In this document: piece by piece, positions 40,797 through 49,319 of the stretch
How the letters are laid out: each line of letters begins with the position of its first letter
Numbering within the stretch: position 1 is the stretch's first letter
From: Propioniciclava sinopodophylli
GTDB lineage: Bacteria > Actinomycetota > Actinomycetes > Propionibacteriales > Propionibacteriaceae
Length of the DNA: 64,000 nucleotides
Assembly (NCBI RefSeq): GCF_004324755.1
Contig: NZ_SDMQ01000007.1
Coordinates: 114,217-178,216, forward strand
Reading direction: 5' to 3'
Made by a program: the position numbers and the translations under genes
The notes under the pieces: generated by a model
What the model was told of the DNA's origin: nothing
What the model saw: the letters and a program-made list of their open reading frames with translations, nothing else
Databases searched by the model: none

Positions 40797-40817
40797 GAGG
40801 TGCGAGCGAAGCGAGCC
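40797..40817. repeat. Left copy of a 21-nt inverted repeat
   Basis: This 21-nt stretch, containing GCGAGCGAAGCGAGCC, is an exact reverse complement of 41189-41209. The two copies flank tRNA-Val and the 73-nt repeats. Confidence 0.75.
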
Positions 40818-40837
40818 TCGAAGGGCCGCCACCCGAG

Positions 40838-40911
40838 TGGGCGCAGAGGGACTCGAACCCCCGACCCCCTCCTTGTAAGGGAGGTGCTCTAACCAACTGA
40901 GCCATGCGCCC
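40838..40911 (-). tRNA. tRNA-Val (anticodon TAC)
   Basis: 74 nt. Acceptor stem GGGCGCA/TGCGCCC with discriminator A, D arm GCTCAGTTGGTTAGAGC, anticodon arm CCTCC-CTTACAA-GGAGG giving anticodon TAC (valine), T arm GGGGGTTCGAGTCCCTC. The 3' CCA is not encoded. A CACAAT about 12 nt upstream of the 5' end is a possible -10. It stands alone between prfB and a repeat island. Confidence 0.95.
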
Positions 40912-40984
40912 GCGAGACGCCATTGTGTCAGTGCCCCCGGCGGCCGGGCCAACTCGGGCGACACATCTGAGTGGCGGCTTTGGG

Positions 40985-41057
40985 GCCCGGGTTGCATATC
41001 TGGCTGACGCAACCCACGCCCAGGCACGCCATACGTCAGCCAGCATTGTCGCCCGGG
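40985..41057. repeat. 73-nt palindromic repeat, copy 1
   Basis: Begins and ends with GCCCGGG and carries internal arms CTGGCTGACG and CGTCAGCCAG that can form a stem of about 10 bp. It is 67/73 identical to copy 2 at 41068-41140; the repeat period is 83 nt. The surrounding 296 nt (40912-41207) has no gene. Confidence 0.85.
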
Positions 41058-41067
41058 ACGCCCTGGA

Positions 41068-41140
41068 GCCCGGGTTGCATATCTGGCTGACGCCACCCAC
41101 GCCCAGGCGCGCCAGGCGTCAGCCAGAGTTGTCGCCCGGG
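41068..41140. repeat. 73-nt palindromic repeat, copy 2
   Basis: Same element as 40985-41057. Here the arms TCTGGCTGACGCC and GGCGTCAGCCAGA are a perfect 13-bp inverted repeat; copy 1 has changes in the stem that shorten it. No coding potential is seen. Confidence 0.85.
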
Positions 41141-41188
41141 CCACCGAATCGGCCCGCAGGCCATTTGCCCACGTCCTCGGCCCTCGGC

Positions 41189-41209
41189 GGCTCGCTTCGC
41201 TCGCACCTC
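41189..41209. repeat. Right copy of a 21-nt inverted repeat
   Basis: Exact reverse complement of 40797-40817. It overlaps the stop codon (41208-41210) of the MFS gene. Confidence 0.75.
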
Positions 41210-42455
41210 AAGACTTCACGTGAGGCTCGCCGGCGCTCGCACCTCGCGACGGGACTCTGCGTGACCGGTTCGCCACCCAGCCCAGCGCGGCGGCCGGGAT
41301 GATCAGGGCCCCGGCGACGAGCGCCAGGCCGCCGTACCCGATCGCCGCCAGCAGGACACCGGCCGTCATCGCCGACGCCCCTCCCCCGTAGCTCATCAGG
41401 GCGTCGGTCGCCCCCTGCAAGGGCACCCGGACGGCGCCGGAGTCGACGTCGGCCAGAAGCACAGACCCGGAGATGATGGACGCCGACCAGCCCAGCCCCA
41501 GCAGCACGAGCGCGAAGATGATGGCCAGCAGGCTGTCGCGCGCCAGGAAGGCCAGCGCGGCGGACGCCCCCAGGGTCACCAACCCCACCAGCGCCGTCCG
41601 CATCGGCCCGGACCGGTCGGCGAGCGCCCCGAACACAGGGCTGAGGGCGTACATGCCGAGGATGTGCAGGCTGATGACCAGCCCGATGACGCCCAGGCCG
41701 TGCCCACCGTTGCCGAGGTGCACCGGCGTCATCGACATGATGCCGACCATCACCGCGTGCGCCACCACGATGAGCGCCACCGCGAAGCGCGCCACCGGGT
41801 GCCGGGCCGACCAGCCCAGCGCGGCCAGGGCCGAGATCGGGGCGGCGGACGTCACCTGGGTCGCGGCGGCGGCCGGGCGTCGGGCCAACAGCAGCAGGAC
41901 GGCCGCGGCCGCGGCGGCGAACGCAGCCAAGGAGAAAAAGTAGGGGCCGGCGAGGGCGGGCAGGCCTACAGCGGACCCCAGCTGCCCGCCGGCGGCGCTG
42001 AGGTTCGGGCCGGCGACCGAGCCGATGGTCGTGGCCCACAGCACCATTGACATCCAGGTGCCGCGCCGCTCCGTGCCGGCCAGCTCGGACGCCGCGTACC
42101 GCGTCTGCAGGTTCGTCGCCTGGGCGGCGCCGAAGGCCAGCAGGCCCGCGAACAGCACGGGCAGGCAGCCCAGCGCCGCCCCCAGGATGATCACGGCGGC
42201 GCCGAGCAGCGCCACTCCGTAACCGAGCGCCAGGGCCGGACGCCGACCGCGCCGGGCCGCCAGACCGGCCAGCGGGACGGCCATCAGCCCCGCCCCGAAC
42301 ACCGACAGCGCCTGCCCCAGCCCGGCGAAGGCGACCGAGCTCAGGCTCACCACCAGCAGCGAGCCCACGGCGATGCCGGACGCGACGCCGACACCACCGA
42401 GGACGTTGGAGGCGATGAGCGCGACGAAGGAGCGGCGCGTGGACGGTCCGGACAC
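41208..42455 (-). CDS. MFS-family transporter
   Basis: 415 aa from GTG 42455, with about 12 hydrophobic helices in two halves (1-195 and 215-400). Loop 2-3 has the MFS motif AARRGRRPAL (about 67-76) and the second half has the equivalent GALADRSGP. The substrate cannot be assigned; such permeases are often drug or metabolite exporters. The last about 15 residues (RRVPSRGASAGEPHVKS) come from DNA resembling the GCTCGC-rich repeats that flank the locus, so the original C-terminus may have been replaced. Confidence 0.82.
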   Translation of the reverse strand: MSGPSTRRSFVALIASNVLGGVGVASGIAVGSLLVVSLSSVAFAGLGQALSVFGAGLMAVPLAGLAARRGRRPALALGYGVALLGAAVIILGAALGCLPVLFAGLLAFGAAQATNLQTRYAASELAGTERRGTWMSMVLWATTIGSVAGPNLSAAGGQLGSAVGLPALAGPYFFSLAAFAAAAAAVLLLLARRPAAAATQVTSAAPISALAALGWSARHPVARFAVALIVVAHAVMVGIMSMTPVHLGNGGHGLGVIGLVISLHILGMYALSPVFGALADRSGPMRTALVGLVTLGASAALAFLARDSLLAIIFALVLLGLGWSASIISGSVLLADVDSGAVRVPLQGATDALMSYGGGASAMTAGVLLAAIGYGGLALVAGALIIPAAALGWVANRSRRVPSRGASAGEPHVKS

Positions 42456-42509
42456 GGAGCACAGACTAGGTCGAAGGGACGCCGAGGGCGTCCGACGCGA
42501 GGGGCGGCC

Positions 42510-42941
42510 CTAGCGTTTGCCAGCGCGGGGGCGCACGATGCGCTGCGCCTGCCACTCGCGGGAGACCGAGGCCGGGCTCGCCAGGACGAGCCCTGCCGTC
42601 GCCGTGCCCTCGGCGATGTCGGCGGGCTCCACGTAGCCGTCGCGGCCGACCTTGGGGGTCATCAACCAGATGTGGCCCGTGCTGGAGAGGTCACGCAGGG
42701 CGTCCACGAGGCCGTCGCCCACGTCGCCGTCCTCCTCGCGCCACCACAGCAGCACCGCGTCGACCGCCTCGAGGGCGTCCTCGACGAGGTCGGCGTCGAT
42801 GGCGTCCATCACGGCGTCGCGCAGGGACTCGTCGACGTCGGTGTCCCAGCCCAGTTCCTGGATGATCTGGCCGGGTTCGAACCCCATGGCCAAGACCCCC
42901 GTCACACCACCCTGCTTACCGGGCACCGGCGTGCTGCCCAA
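42510..42941 (-). CDS. DUF3052 family protein
   Basis: 143 aa from TTG 42941, which has AGGGGGTG about 9 nt upstream; GTG 42905 is an alternative giving 131 aa. The DUF3052 core starts MGFEPGQIIQELGWDTDVDESL and includes LLWWREEDGDVGDGLVDAL and IWLMTPK. Function unknown. It lies downstream of aceE, as in M. tuberculosis (Rv2239c near Rv2241), a conserved neighbourhood. Confidence 0.8.
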   Translation of the reverse strand: MGSTPVPGKQGGVTGVLAMGFEPGQIIQELGWDTDVDESLRDAVMDAIDADLVEDALEAVDAVLLWWREEDGDVGDGLVDALRDLSSTGHIWLMTPKVGRDGYVEPADIAEGTATAGLVLASPASVSREWQAQRIVRPRAGKR

Positions 42942-43044
42942 CGTAGGACACCCCCTCGCGAAATCGACTTGCGTGGCTCTAGCGTGCCAGACGACGGCGA
43001 AGCGCGCGAGGATTCGTGGGCCGCGCGCGCTCCGTGTCAGTACG

Positions 43045-45807
43045 TCAGGACTCGCCGCCGGCGTTGCCGGACGAGCCGGCGGTCACGTCGAGCAGGCGGT
43101 ACTTCTCGGCCGCCTGACCGGGCCAGGCCGGATCGACCTCGCCGCGGGCGGCCAGCATCTGCAGCGCCTTGACGACCATCGAGGGGCCGTCGATGTGGAA
43201 GAACCGGCGGGCGGCTGCGCGGGTGTCGGAGAAGCCGAAGCCGTCCGCACCGAGCGAGGCGTAGTCACCGGGCACCCACTGGGCGATCTGGTCCTGGACC
43301 TGTTTCATGTAGTCCGACGTCGCGATGACCGGGCCCCGGGCATCCTTCAGCTTCTCGACCAGCCAGCTGTCGGCGTGCTGGTCGTTCGGGTGCAGGAAGC
43401 GGGCCTCGTCGACGCGCAGGGCGTCGCGGCGCAGCTCCGTCCACGACGTGACCGACCAGACGTCGGCCACCACGCCCCAGTCGTCGTGCAGGAGCTGCTG
43501 GGCCTCCAGCGCCCACGGCACGCCGACGCCCGAGGCGAGCAACTGCACCTGGCGGGCGTCGCTGTTGACGCCGTCCCAGTTGCCCTTCGCGAGCAGGTAC
43601 ATGCCCTTCTTGATGCCCTCGACGTCGACGCCCTCGGGCTCGGCCGGCTGCGCCAGCGGCTCGTTGTAGACCGTCAGGTAGTAGATGACGTCCTCGGGGT
43701 TCTCGCCGTACATGCGCTCGAGGCCGTCCTGCATGATGTGCGCGATCTCGTAGCCGTAGGCCGGGTCGTAGTGCACGACGGCCGGGTTGGTGGCGGCCAG
43801 CATGGGCGAGTGGCCGTCCATGTGCTGGGTGCCCTCACCGGTCAGCGTGGTACGGCCCGCGGTGGCGCCGATCATGAACCCGCGGGTCAGCTGGTCGGCG
43901 GCGGCCCAGATGGCGTCGCCGGTGCGCTGGAAGCCGAACATCGAGTAGAAGATGTAGATCGGCACCATGTGGACGCCGTGGGTCGCGTAGGAGGAACCCA
44001 CCGCGGTGAAGGACGCCATCGAGCCGGCCTCGTTGATGCCGGTGTGGATGATCTGCCCCTGCTTGGACTCCCGGTAGGACAGCATCAGGTCGTGGTCCAC
44101 CGGCGTGTAGTTCTGGCCGTGCGGGTTGTAGATCTTGATGGTCGGGAACAGCGAGTCCATGCCGAACGTGCGCGCCTCGTCGGGGATGATCGGCACCACG
44201 TGGGCGCCGAACTCCTTGTCGCGCAGCAGGTCCTTGAGCAGGCGGACCCACGCCATGGTGGTGGCGACCTCCTGCTTGCCCGAGCCCTTCTTCACCGAGT
44301 CGTAGGCCTTGGCTTCCGGCAGCTTCAGCGGCTTGGGGCTGTTGCGGCGCTCCGGAACGGGGCCACCCAGGGCGCGGCGGCGCTCCAGGGCGTAGGCGAT
44401 GCGGTCGTCGCTGGCGTCCGGGCGGACGTAGGGCGGCTGGTACGGATCCTCCTCGAGCTGGGCGTCCGTGACCGGCATGTCGAGGCGATCGCGGAACTGC
44501 TTGAGGTCGTCCAGGGCCAGCTTCTTCATCTGGTGCGTTGCGTTGCGGCCGGCGAAGTGCTGGCCGAGGAAGTAGCCCTTGATGGTGTGCGCGAGGATGA
44601 CCGTCGGCGCGCCGGTGAACTTCGTGGCGGCGTCGTAGGCTGCGTACACCTTCTGGTAGTCGTGGCCACCGCGGGTCAGGCTCCAGATGCGCTCCGGCTC
44701 CCAGCCCTCGACCATCTTCGCGGCGCGCGGGTCGCGCGCGAAGAAGTGGTCGCGGACGTAGGCGCCGTCGTTGGCCTTGAACGTCTGGTAGTCGCCGTCG
44801 GAGGTGGCGTTCATGAGGTTGACCAGCGCGCCGTCCTTGTCGGCGGCGAGCAACGGATCCCAGCCACGGCCCCACACGACCTTGATGACGTTCCAGCCGG
44901 CGCCGCGGAAGAAGCTCTCCAGCTCCTGCATGATCTTGCCGTTGCCGCGCACGGGGCCGTCGAGGCGCTGCAGGTTGCAGTTGACCACGAACGTCAGGTT
45001 GTCGAGTTCCTCGTAGGAGGCCAGCTGCAGGGCACCGCGGCTCTCGACCTCGTCCATCTCGCCGTCGCCGAGGAAGGCCCACACGCGCTGCTGCGAGGTG
45101 TCCTTGATGCCCCGGTTGTGCAGGTACTTGTTGAACTGGGCCTGCCAGATCGCGTTGATCGGGCCCAGACCCATCGACACGGTCGGGAACTCCCAGAAGT
45201 CGGGCATCTGGCGCGGGTGCGGGTAGCTGGGCAGGGCCCGGATCTTCCCGTCCACGATGTGGCTCTTCTCCTGGCGGAAGCCGTCCATGTCGGCCTCGTC
45301 GAGGCGACCCTCGAGGAAGGCGCGGGCGTACGGGCCAGGGCTCGCGTGGCCCTGGAAGAAGATCTGGTCGCCGCCACCGGGGTGGTCCTTGCCGCGGAAG
45401 AAGTGGTTGAAGCCCACCTCGTACAGGGTCGCCGACGAGGCGAACGTCGAGATGTGGCCACCGACGCCGACGCCCGGGCGCTGGGCGCGGTGCACCATGA
45501 CCGCGGCGTTCCAGCGCAGGAGGCGGCGGAACTTGCGCTCGAGGTCCTGGTCGCCGGGGTACCACGGCTCGGACTCGGCCGGGATGGTGTTGACGTAGTC
45601 GGTCGCCGTCAGCGACGGGACGCCGAGGTGGCGCTCACGCGAGCGCTCCAGGAGCTTCAGCATGACGTAGCGCGCCCTGTTGCGGCCCTGCTCGTCGATC
45701 AGCCCGTCGAGGGATTCCAGCCACTCGGCGGTCTCGTCGGAGTCGATGTCGGGCAGGTTCGTGGGCAGGCCGTTCAAAATGGGGCCCGCGTTGTCGCGAG
45801 ATGCCAC
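43045..45807 (-). CDS. aceE: Pyruvate dehydrogenase E1 component (homodimeric)
   Basis: 920 aa from GTG 45807. Decarboxylates pyruvate with thiamine diphosphate and passes the acetyl group to the E2 lipoyl domain. The ThDP/Mg motif runs from GDGEMDE (about 247) to VVNCN (about 276). Other signatures: [37 protein letters not shown] and the C-terminal [12 protein letters not shown]. Full-length AceE type. AAAGGA precedes the start and a TAGGAT -10 lies about 70 nt upstream. No E2/E3 genes are adjacent. Its product, acetyl-CoA, feeds the fab operon beyond. Confidence 0.96.
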   Translation of the reverse strand: MASRDNAGPILNGLPTNLPDIDSDETAEWLESLDGLIDEQGRNRARYVMLKLLERSRERHLGVPSLTATDYVNTIPAESEPWYPGDQDLERKFRRLLRWNAAVMVHRAQRPGVGVGGHISTFASSATLYEVGFNHFFRGKDHPGGGDQIFFQGHASPGPYARAFLEGRLDEADMDGFRQEKSHIVDGKIRALPSYPHPRQMPDFWEFPTVSMGLGPINAIWQAQFNKYLHNRGIKDTSQQRVWAFLGDGEMDEVESRGALQLASYEELDNLTFVVNCNLQRLDGPVRGNGKIMQELESFFRGAGWNVIKVVWGRGWDPLLAADKDGALVNLMNATSDGDYQTFKANDGAYVRDHFFARDPRAAKMVEGWEPERIWSLTRGGHDYQKVYAAYDAATKFTGAPTVILAHTIKGYFLGQHFAGRNATHQMKKLALDDLKQFRDRLDMPVTDAQLEEDPYQPPYVRPDASDDRIAYALERRRALGGPVPERRNSPKPLKLPEAKAYDSVKKGSGKQEVATTMAWVRLLKDLLRDKEFGAHVVPIIPDEARTFGMDSLFPTIKIYNPHGQNYTPVDHDLMLSYRESKQGQIIHTGINEAGSMASFTAVGSSYATHGVHMVPIYIFYSMFGFQRTGDAIWAAADQLTRGFMIGATAGRTTLTGEGTQHMDGHSPMLAATNPAVVHYDPAYGYEIAHIMQDGLERMYGENPEDVIYYLTVYNEPLAQPAEPEGVDVEGIKKGMYLLAKGNWDGVNSDARQVQLLASGVGVPWALEAQQLLHDDWGVVADVWSVTSWTELRRDALRVDEARFLHPNDQHADSWLVEKLKDARGPVIATSDYMKQVQDQIAQWVPGDYASLGADGFGFSDTRAAARRFFHIDGPSMVVKALQMLAARGEVDPAWPGQAAEKYRLLDVTAGSSGNAGGES

Positions 45808-45875
45808 GGAAGGTGTCCTTTCTCAGACCGTCAAGGGCAGGCAGGGCGCACACGGCCCCGCCGGGACTCACCCTG

Positions 45876-45881
45876 ATCCTA
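45876..45881 (-). promoter_or_regulatory. -10 element of the aceE promoter
   Basis: TAGGAT on the minus strand, about 70 nt upstream of the GTG. TTGACG at 45910-45905 is too far (23 nt) to be a normal -35, so the promoter may need an activator. Confidence 0.45.
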
Positions 45882-45906
45882 GCTGGCCCAGCGAAGGGGC
45901 GACACG

Positions 45907-46950
45907 TCAATTGCTCATGGTGGCCCACGCCAGCACGCGCTCGACCGGCCAGCAGGTGACGATCCGTTCAGGGTCCAGGCCGACGGACGCCGCCCGCGCG
46001 GCCCCGTACTCGCTGAAGCCGAGCTGGCCCGGCGCGTGGGCGTCGGTGTCGATGGAGAACAGGCAGCCCATGTCCGCGGCGAGGGCCAGCAGGTCGTCGG
46101 GCGGGTCCTGACGCTCGGGGCGGGAGTTGATTTCGACGGCGACGTCGAACTGCCGACAGGCCTCGAAGACGACCTCGGCGTCGAAGCTGCTCCGCGCGCG
46201 GACGCCACGGTCGCCGGACACGAGGCGGCCGGTGCAGTGCCCCAGCACGTTGGTGCGCGGGTTGGCGATGGCGGTGACCATGCGGACCGTCATGGCGTCG
46301 GCGTCCATCGACAGCTTGGAATGCACCGAGGCGACGACCACGTCGAGCGGGTCGAGCGCCTCCGGCTCGCCGTCGAGGGAGCCGTCGTCGAGGATGTCCA
46401 CCTCGGCCCCGGAAAGGACGCGGAACGCCGCGTCCCCCGTTCCCTGAGCCTGTCGAAGGGCCTCGTTCAGCGCGGCGATGTGCTCGCGCTGCTCGCGCCG
46501 GCGCTCGGTGGAAAGCCCGTTCGCGATCCGAAGGCGCGGGCTGTGGTCGGTGATCGCCAGCCACTCGCGCCCGAGCCGGGCGGCCTCCAGCGCCATCTCC
46601 TCCAGGGTGCTGGACCCATCGGACCACTCGGTGTGGGTGTGCAGGTCGCCGCGGATGTGTTCCAGCAACGGGTTCGGGCCCGCGACGAGGGGGCCGTCGG
46701 TGGCCTGCAGCTCGGCGAGGTAGTCGGGCGTGCGACCGGCGTAAGCCTGGCCGATGACCTTCGCGGTCGTGGTGCCGATGCCCGGCAGGGTGGACCAGGC
46801 GCCCGCGGCGTCCACCCGGGCGCGCTCGGTGCCGGGCAGGCCCGCGAGGACGTCCGCGGCGTTCCGGAACGCCTTGGCGCGCCGGCTCTGGCCGCCGTGG
46901 CGGTCCAACAGCCTGGCGATCTCGCGGAGGTCGACGATCGGGTCACGCAC
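45907..46950 (-). CDS. Helix-hairpin-helix plus PHP-domain protein (PolX C-terminal type)
   Basis: 347 aa. The N-terminal 85 residues have tandem HhH-like motifs (LAGLPGTERARVDAAG, LPGIGTTTAKVIGQAY) for DNA backbone contact. A PHP domain (about 100-347) follows, with GDLHTHTEWSDG, AITDHSPRL, SGAEVDIL, ASVHSK, GHCTG and SIDTDAHAPG, a complete metal-binding set. The same two parts make up the ends of PolX DNA polymerase, but the polymerase core is missing. A repair phosphoesterase role is inference. A dispersed repeat is read in frame as LRQAQGT (46441-46461). Confidence 0.83.
   Translation of the reverse strand: MRDPIVDLREIARLLDRHGGQSRRAKAFRNAADVLAGLPGTERARVDAAGAWSTLPGIGTTTAKVIGQAYAGRTPDYLAELQATDGPLVAGPNPLLEHIRGDLHTHTEWSDGSSTLEEMALEAARLGREWLAITDHSPRLRIANGLSTERRREQREHIAALNEALRQAQGTGDAAFRVLSGAEVDILDDGSLDGEPEALDPLDVVVASVHSKLSMDADAMTVRMVTAIANPRTNVLGHCTGRLVSGDRGVRARSSFDAEVVFEACRQFDVAVEINSRPERQDPPDDLLALAADMGCLFSIDTDAHAPGQLGFSEYGAARAASVGLDPERIVTCWPVERVLAWATMSN
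46441..46461. repeat. Dispersed repeat read in frame in a PHP gene
   Basis: CCCTGAGCCTGTCGAAGGG; on the gene strand CCTTCGACAGGCTCAGGG codes for LRQAQG. It is the best-conserved copy of the family in the window and lies in a surface-loop region between the LTDH-like and SGAE motifs. Confidence 0.65.
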
Positions 46951-46988
46951 CCCGCCATGGTGCCACCCCCTCCGCCGAGGACTCCCCT

Positions 46989-47044
46989 AACTACCGCCGA
47001 GGACTCATGGTCGTCACGACAACCATGAGTCCTCGCCGGTAGTT
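46989..47044. promoter_or_regulatory. 26-bp imperfect palindrome in a divergent intergenic region
   Basis: Left arm 46989-47014 and right arm 47019-47044 pair at 24 of 26 positions around CACG; both arms contain GAGGACTCATGGT or its complement. A further copy of CCGCCGAGGACTC lies at about 46971. It sits between the starts of the PHP gene and the PucR-like regulator. No T-run. It could be an operator for divergent promoters, a cruciform-forming repeat or an IS footprint. Confidence 0.6.
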
Positions 47045-47103
47045 GCACGAGTCCTGGGCGGGGGGGACGGGGGCACTAGAGTGCGCACGAGCAGGAGGTG
47101 GCG

Positions 47104-48285
47104 ATGGGAGTCGAGGAACCGGACTGGATGCCGGCGCCCCGCGCACGCTCCGCCATGTCCCGCCGGCTCGCCTCCGCTTCCGCCGCGATGACGACGGCAG
47201 CCCTGGCCGAGATCACCCGCCGTTACCCGTGGTTCTCCGACCTTGACGCCGACAACCGCTCGTCGGTGACGCTCGTCGTCCGCGCCGGCGTGGACGGCTT
47301 CGTGCACTGGTTCGCCGGCACGACCACGTCGGCCGAGCAGCGCAACATCTTCTCCGCCGCGCCCCGCTCCCTCACGACGCGACTGGCGCTGCAGCAGACG
47401 GTCGACCTGATCCGCACGACGGTCGAGACCGTCGAGCAGCAGATCAACACAGCCCTGCCCCGCTCCGACCGGCAGACGCTCACGCTGGCCGTCCTCCAGT
47501 ACAGCCGCGAGATCGCATTCGACGCCGCCGAGGTGTACGCCCGCGCCGCTGAGACCCGCGGCGCCTGGGACGCCCGCCTCGAGGCGCTCGTCATGGACGC
47601 CGTCGTGCGCGGCGACGCCGACGAGTCCGTCGTGTCGCGGGCCTCGACGCTGGGCTGGCACTCCCCCGAGGGCCTCTGCGTCGTCATCGGCGAGCTGCCG
47701 GCCTCGGACGCCGCCCTGCGCGAGCTGCGCACGCACGCCGCCAAGGCGGGGCTGGACGTGCTGGCGTCGGTCCAGGGGCCGCGGCTGGTCGTGCTGCTCG
47801 GTGGCGACTTCCAGACAGAGGACGAGGCCCTCGACCACGTCGCCGACCTGACCGGATCGTTCGGTGACGGCCCCGTGGTCGTCGGCCCGGTCGTCGGCGA
47901 CCTCGTCGAGGCCGTGATCAGCGCCCGGGCGGCGACGTCGGGTCGCCGGGCTGCCCCCGCCTGGGCGGACGCCCCCCGCCCGGTCTCGGCCCGGGCGCTG
48001 CTGCCCGAGCGCGCCCTGGCCGGCGACGGCCACGCCCGCCGCGAGCTGGCCCACGACATCTTCGGGCCCCTGGCCGGGCACGCGGGCGACCTCGTCTCCA
48101 CGCTGGAGGCCTACTGGGCCTCCGGCACGTCCATCGAGGCGACCGCCCGGCGTTTGTTCATCCACCCCAACACGGTCCGCTACCGTCTCGGCCGCATCGA
48201 GGATCTCACCGGGTACGCCCCCAGCGATCCGCGCGGCTCGTACGTGCTCCGCCTCGCCGGGACATTGGGCCGCCTCCTCGACTGA
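47104..48285 (+). CDS. fasR: PucR/CdaR-like transcriptional regulator, FasR homologue
   Basis: 393 aa. ATG 47104 has AGGAGG 5 nt upstream. The C-terminal HTH_30 domain (SIEATARRLFIHPNTVRYRLGRIEDLTG, about 340-368) is the DNA-binding part; the N-terminal about 330 residues form a regulatory region. The position directly before fabD is the same as in Streptomyces (FasR, the activator of the fab operon) and M. tuberculosis (Rv2242 before fabD). A perfect palindrome lies immediately after its stop and before fabD. Effector unknown; acyl-CoA or acyl-ACP is a reasonable guess. Confidence 0.85.
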   Translation: MGVEEPDWMPAPRARSAMSRRLASASAAMTTAALAEITRRYPWFSDLDADNRSSVTLVVRAGVDGFVHWFAGTTTSAEQRNIFSAAPRSLTTRLALQQTVDLIRTTVETVEQQINTALPRSDRQTLTLAVLQYSREIAFDAAEVYARAAETRGAWDARLEALVMDAVVRGDADESVVSRASTLGWHSPEGLCVVIGELPASDAALRELRTHAAKAGLDVLASVQGPRLVVLLGGDFQTEDEALDHVADLTGSFGDGPVVVGPVVGDLVEAVISARAATSGRRAAPAWADAPRPVSARALLPERALAGDGHARRELAHDIFGPLAGHAGDLVSTLEAYWASGTSIEATARRLFIHPNTVRYRLGRIEDLTGYAPSDPRGSYVLRLAGTLGRLLD

Positions 48286-48287
48286 CT

Positions 48288-48308
48288 CTTTGTGGGAAAC
48301 CCACAAAG
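48288..48308. promoter_or_regulatory. Perfect palindrome upstream of fabD (candidate FasR operator)
   Basis: Arms CTTTGTGGG and CCCACAAAG separated by AAA, starting 2 nt after the fasR stop and ending 56 nt before the fabD start. It is AT-richer than its surroundings. The position fits an activator or autoregulatory site for the fab operon; it could also be a short terminator-like stem for fasR, but no T-run follows. Confidence 0.6.
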
Positions 48309-48364
48309 TCCCTCGCCAAACACTGTGTGGCAATCGGACGCGACCCGGCGGCCGCGCCGCCAAG

Positions 48365-49318
48365 ATGGAACACGTGCTTGCGATCGTCGCGCCCGGACAG
48401 GGCGCCCAGACCCCCGGTTTCCTCGCCCCCTGGCTCGAGGACGCCGCAGTTGCCGCCCGTCTGGCGGAGCTGTCGGCCCTCGTCGACCTCGACCTGGCCC
48501 ACCTGGGCACCGAGGCCGATGCCGACACCATCCGCGACACCGCCGTGGCTCAGCCCCTCCTCGTGGCGGCCGGCCTGATCGCCGGCGAGGCCCTCGCCGG
48601 GGGCGTCCCCTTCCCGGGCGTGGACGTGCTCGCCGGGCACAGCGTCGGCGAGGTGACCGCGGCGGCCGCCGCCGGCGTCCTGACCGCGAGCGACGCCATC
48701 GTGCTGGTGCGCGAGCGCGCGAACGGGATGGCCGAGGCGTCCGCCCTGCGCCCGACCACCATGGCCGCGGTCGTGCGCGGCGACCGCGACGAGGTGCTGG
48801 CCGCCATCGAGGCCGTCGGCGCGACCGCCGCAAACAACAACGGCGCCGGGCAGATCGTCGCCGCGGGCACCGCCGAGCAGATCGCCGCCCTCCACGAGAA
48901 CCCGCCCGCCAAGGCGCGCGTCATCGGCCTCTCCGTGGCGGGCGCCTTCCACACCGAGCACATGGAGCCCGGGCGCGTCCGGGTCGAGGCCGCGGCGTCC
49001 GGCATGACGGCCCACGACCCGAACACCACCCTGCTCTCGAACGCCGACGGCGCCGCGGTGGCCTCCGGCGCGGAGTACCTCGCCCGCCTCGTCTCGCAGG
49101 TCACCTCCCCCGTGCGGTGGGACCTGTGCATGGAGACGATGGTCGACCTCGGCGTCACCGGCATCCTCGAGCTTCCGCCCGCCGGCACCCTGACGGGCAT
49201 CGCCAAGCGCAACATGCCCGGCGTGGAGCTCTTCACCCTGAACACCCCCGACCAGCTCGACGAGGCCCGCGCGTTCTGCGCCCGGCACGCCGGCGTCCGA
49301 TCCACCGAGGAGAACTGA
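48365..49318 (+). CDS. fabD: Malonyl-CoA:ACP transacylase
   Basis: 317 aa from ATG 48365; GTG 48374 would give the more usual MLAIVAPGQGAQ start, and neither has a good ribosome site. Transfers malonyl groups from CoA to ACP. Motifs: APGQGAQTPGF, TSVAQPLL-like TAVAQPLLVA, the active-site GHSVGE (about 92), the Arg in VRERANGMAE, and the His in GAFHTEHM. First gene of fabD-fabH-acpP-fabF; its stop is one base from the fabH ATG. Confidence 0.95.
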   Translation: MEHVLAIVAPGQGAQTPGFLAPWLEDAAVAARLAELSALVDLDLAHLGTEADADTIRDTAVAQPLLVAAGLIAGEALAGGVPFPGVDVLAGHSVGEVTAAAAAGVLTASDAIVLVRERANGMAEASALRPTTMAAVVRGDRDEVLAAIEAVGATAANNNGAGQIVAAGTAEQIAALHENPPAKARVIGLSVAGAFHTEHMEPGRVRVEAAASGMTAHDPNTTLLSNADGAAVASGAEYLARLVSQVTSPVRWDLCMETMVDLGVTGILELPPAGTLTGIAKRNMPGVELFTLNTPDQLDEARAFCARHAGVRSTEEN

Positions 49319-49319
49319 C

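Noticed and set aside
40749..41100. Extension of prfB upstream through the tRNA and repeats (open to 41100)
   Set aside because: The frame crosses tRNA-Val on the same strand and repeats; RF2 homology begins at GTG 40737.
42652..45876. A 1074-codon plus-strand open frame opposite aceE
   Set aside because: Shadow of aceE codon bias; the minus-strand protein is unmistakable pyruvate dehydrogenase E1.
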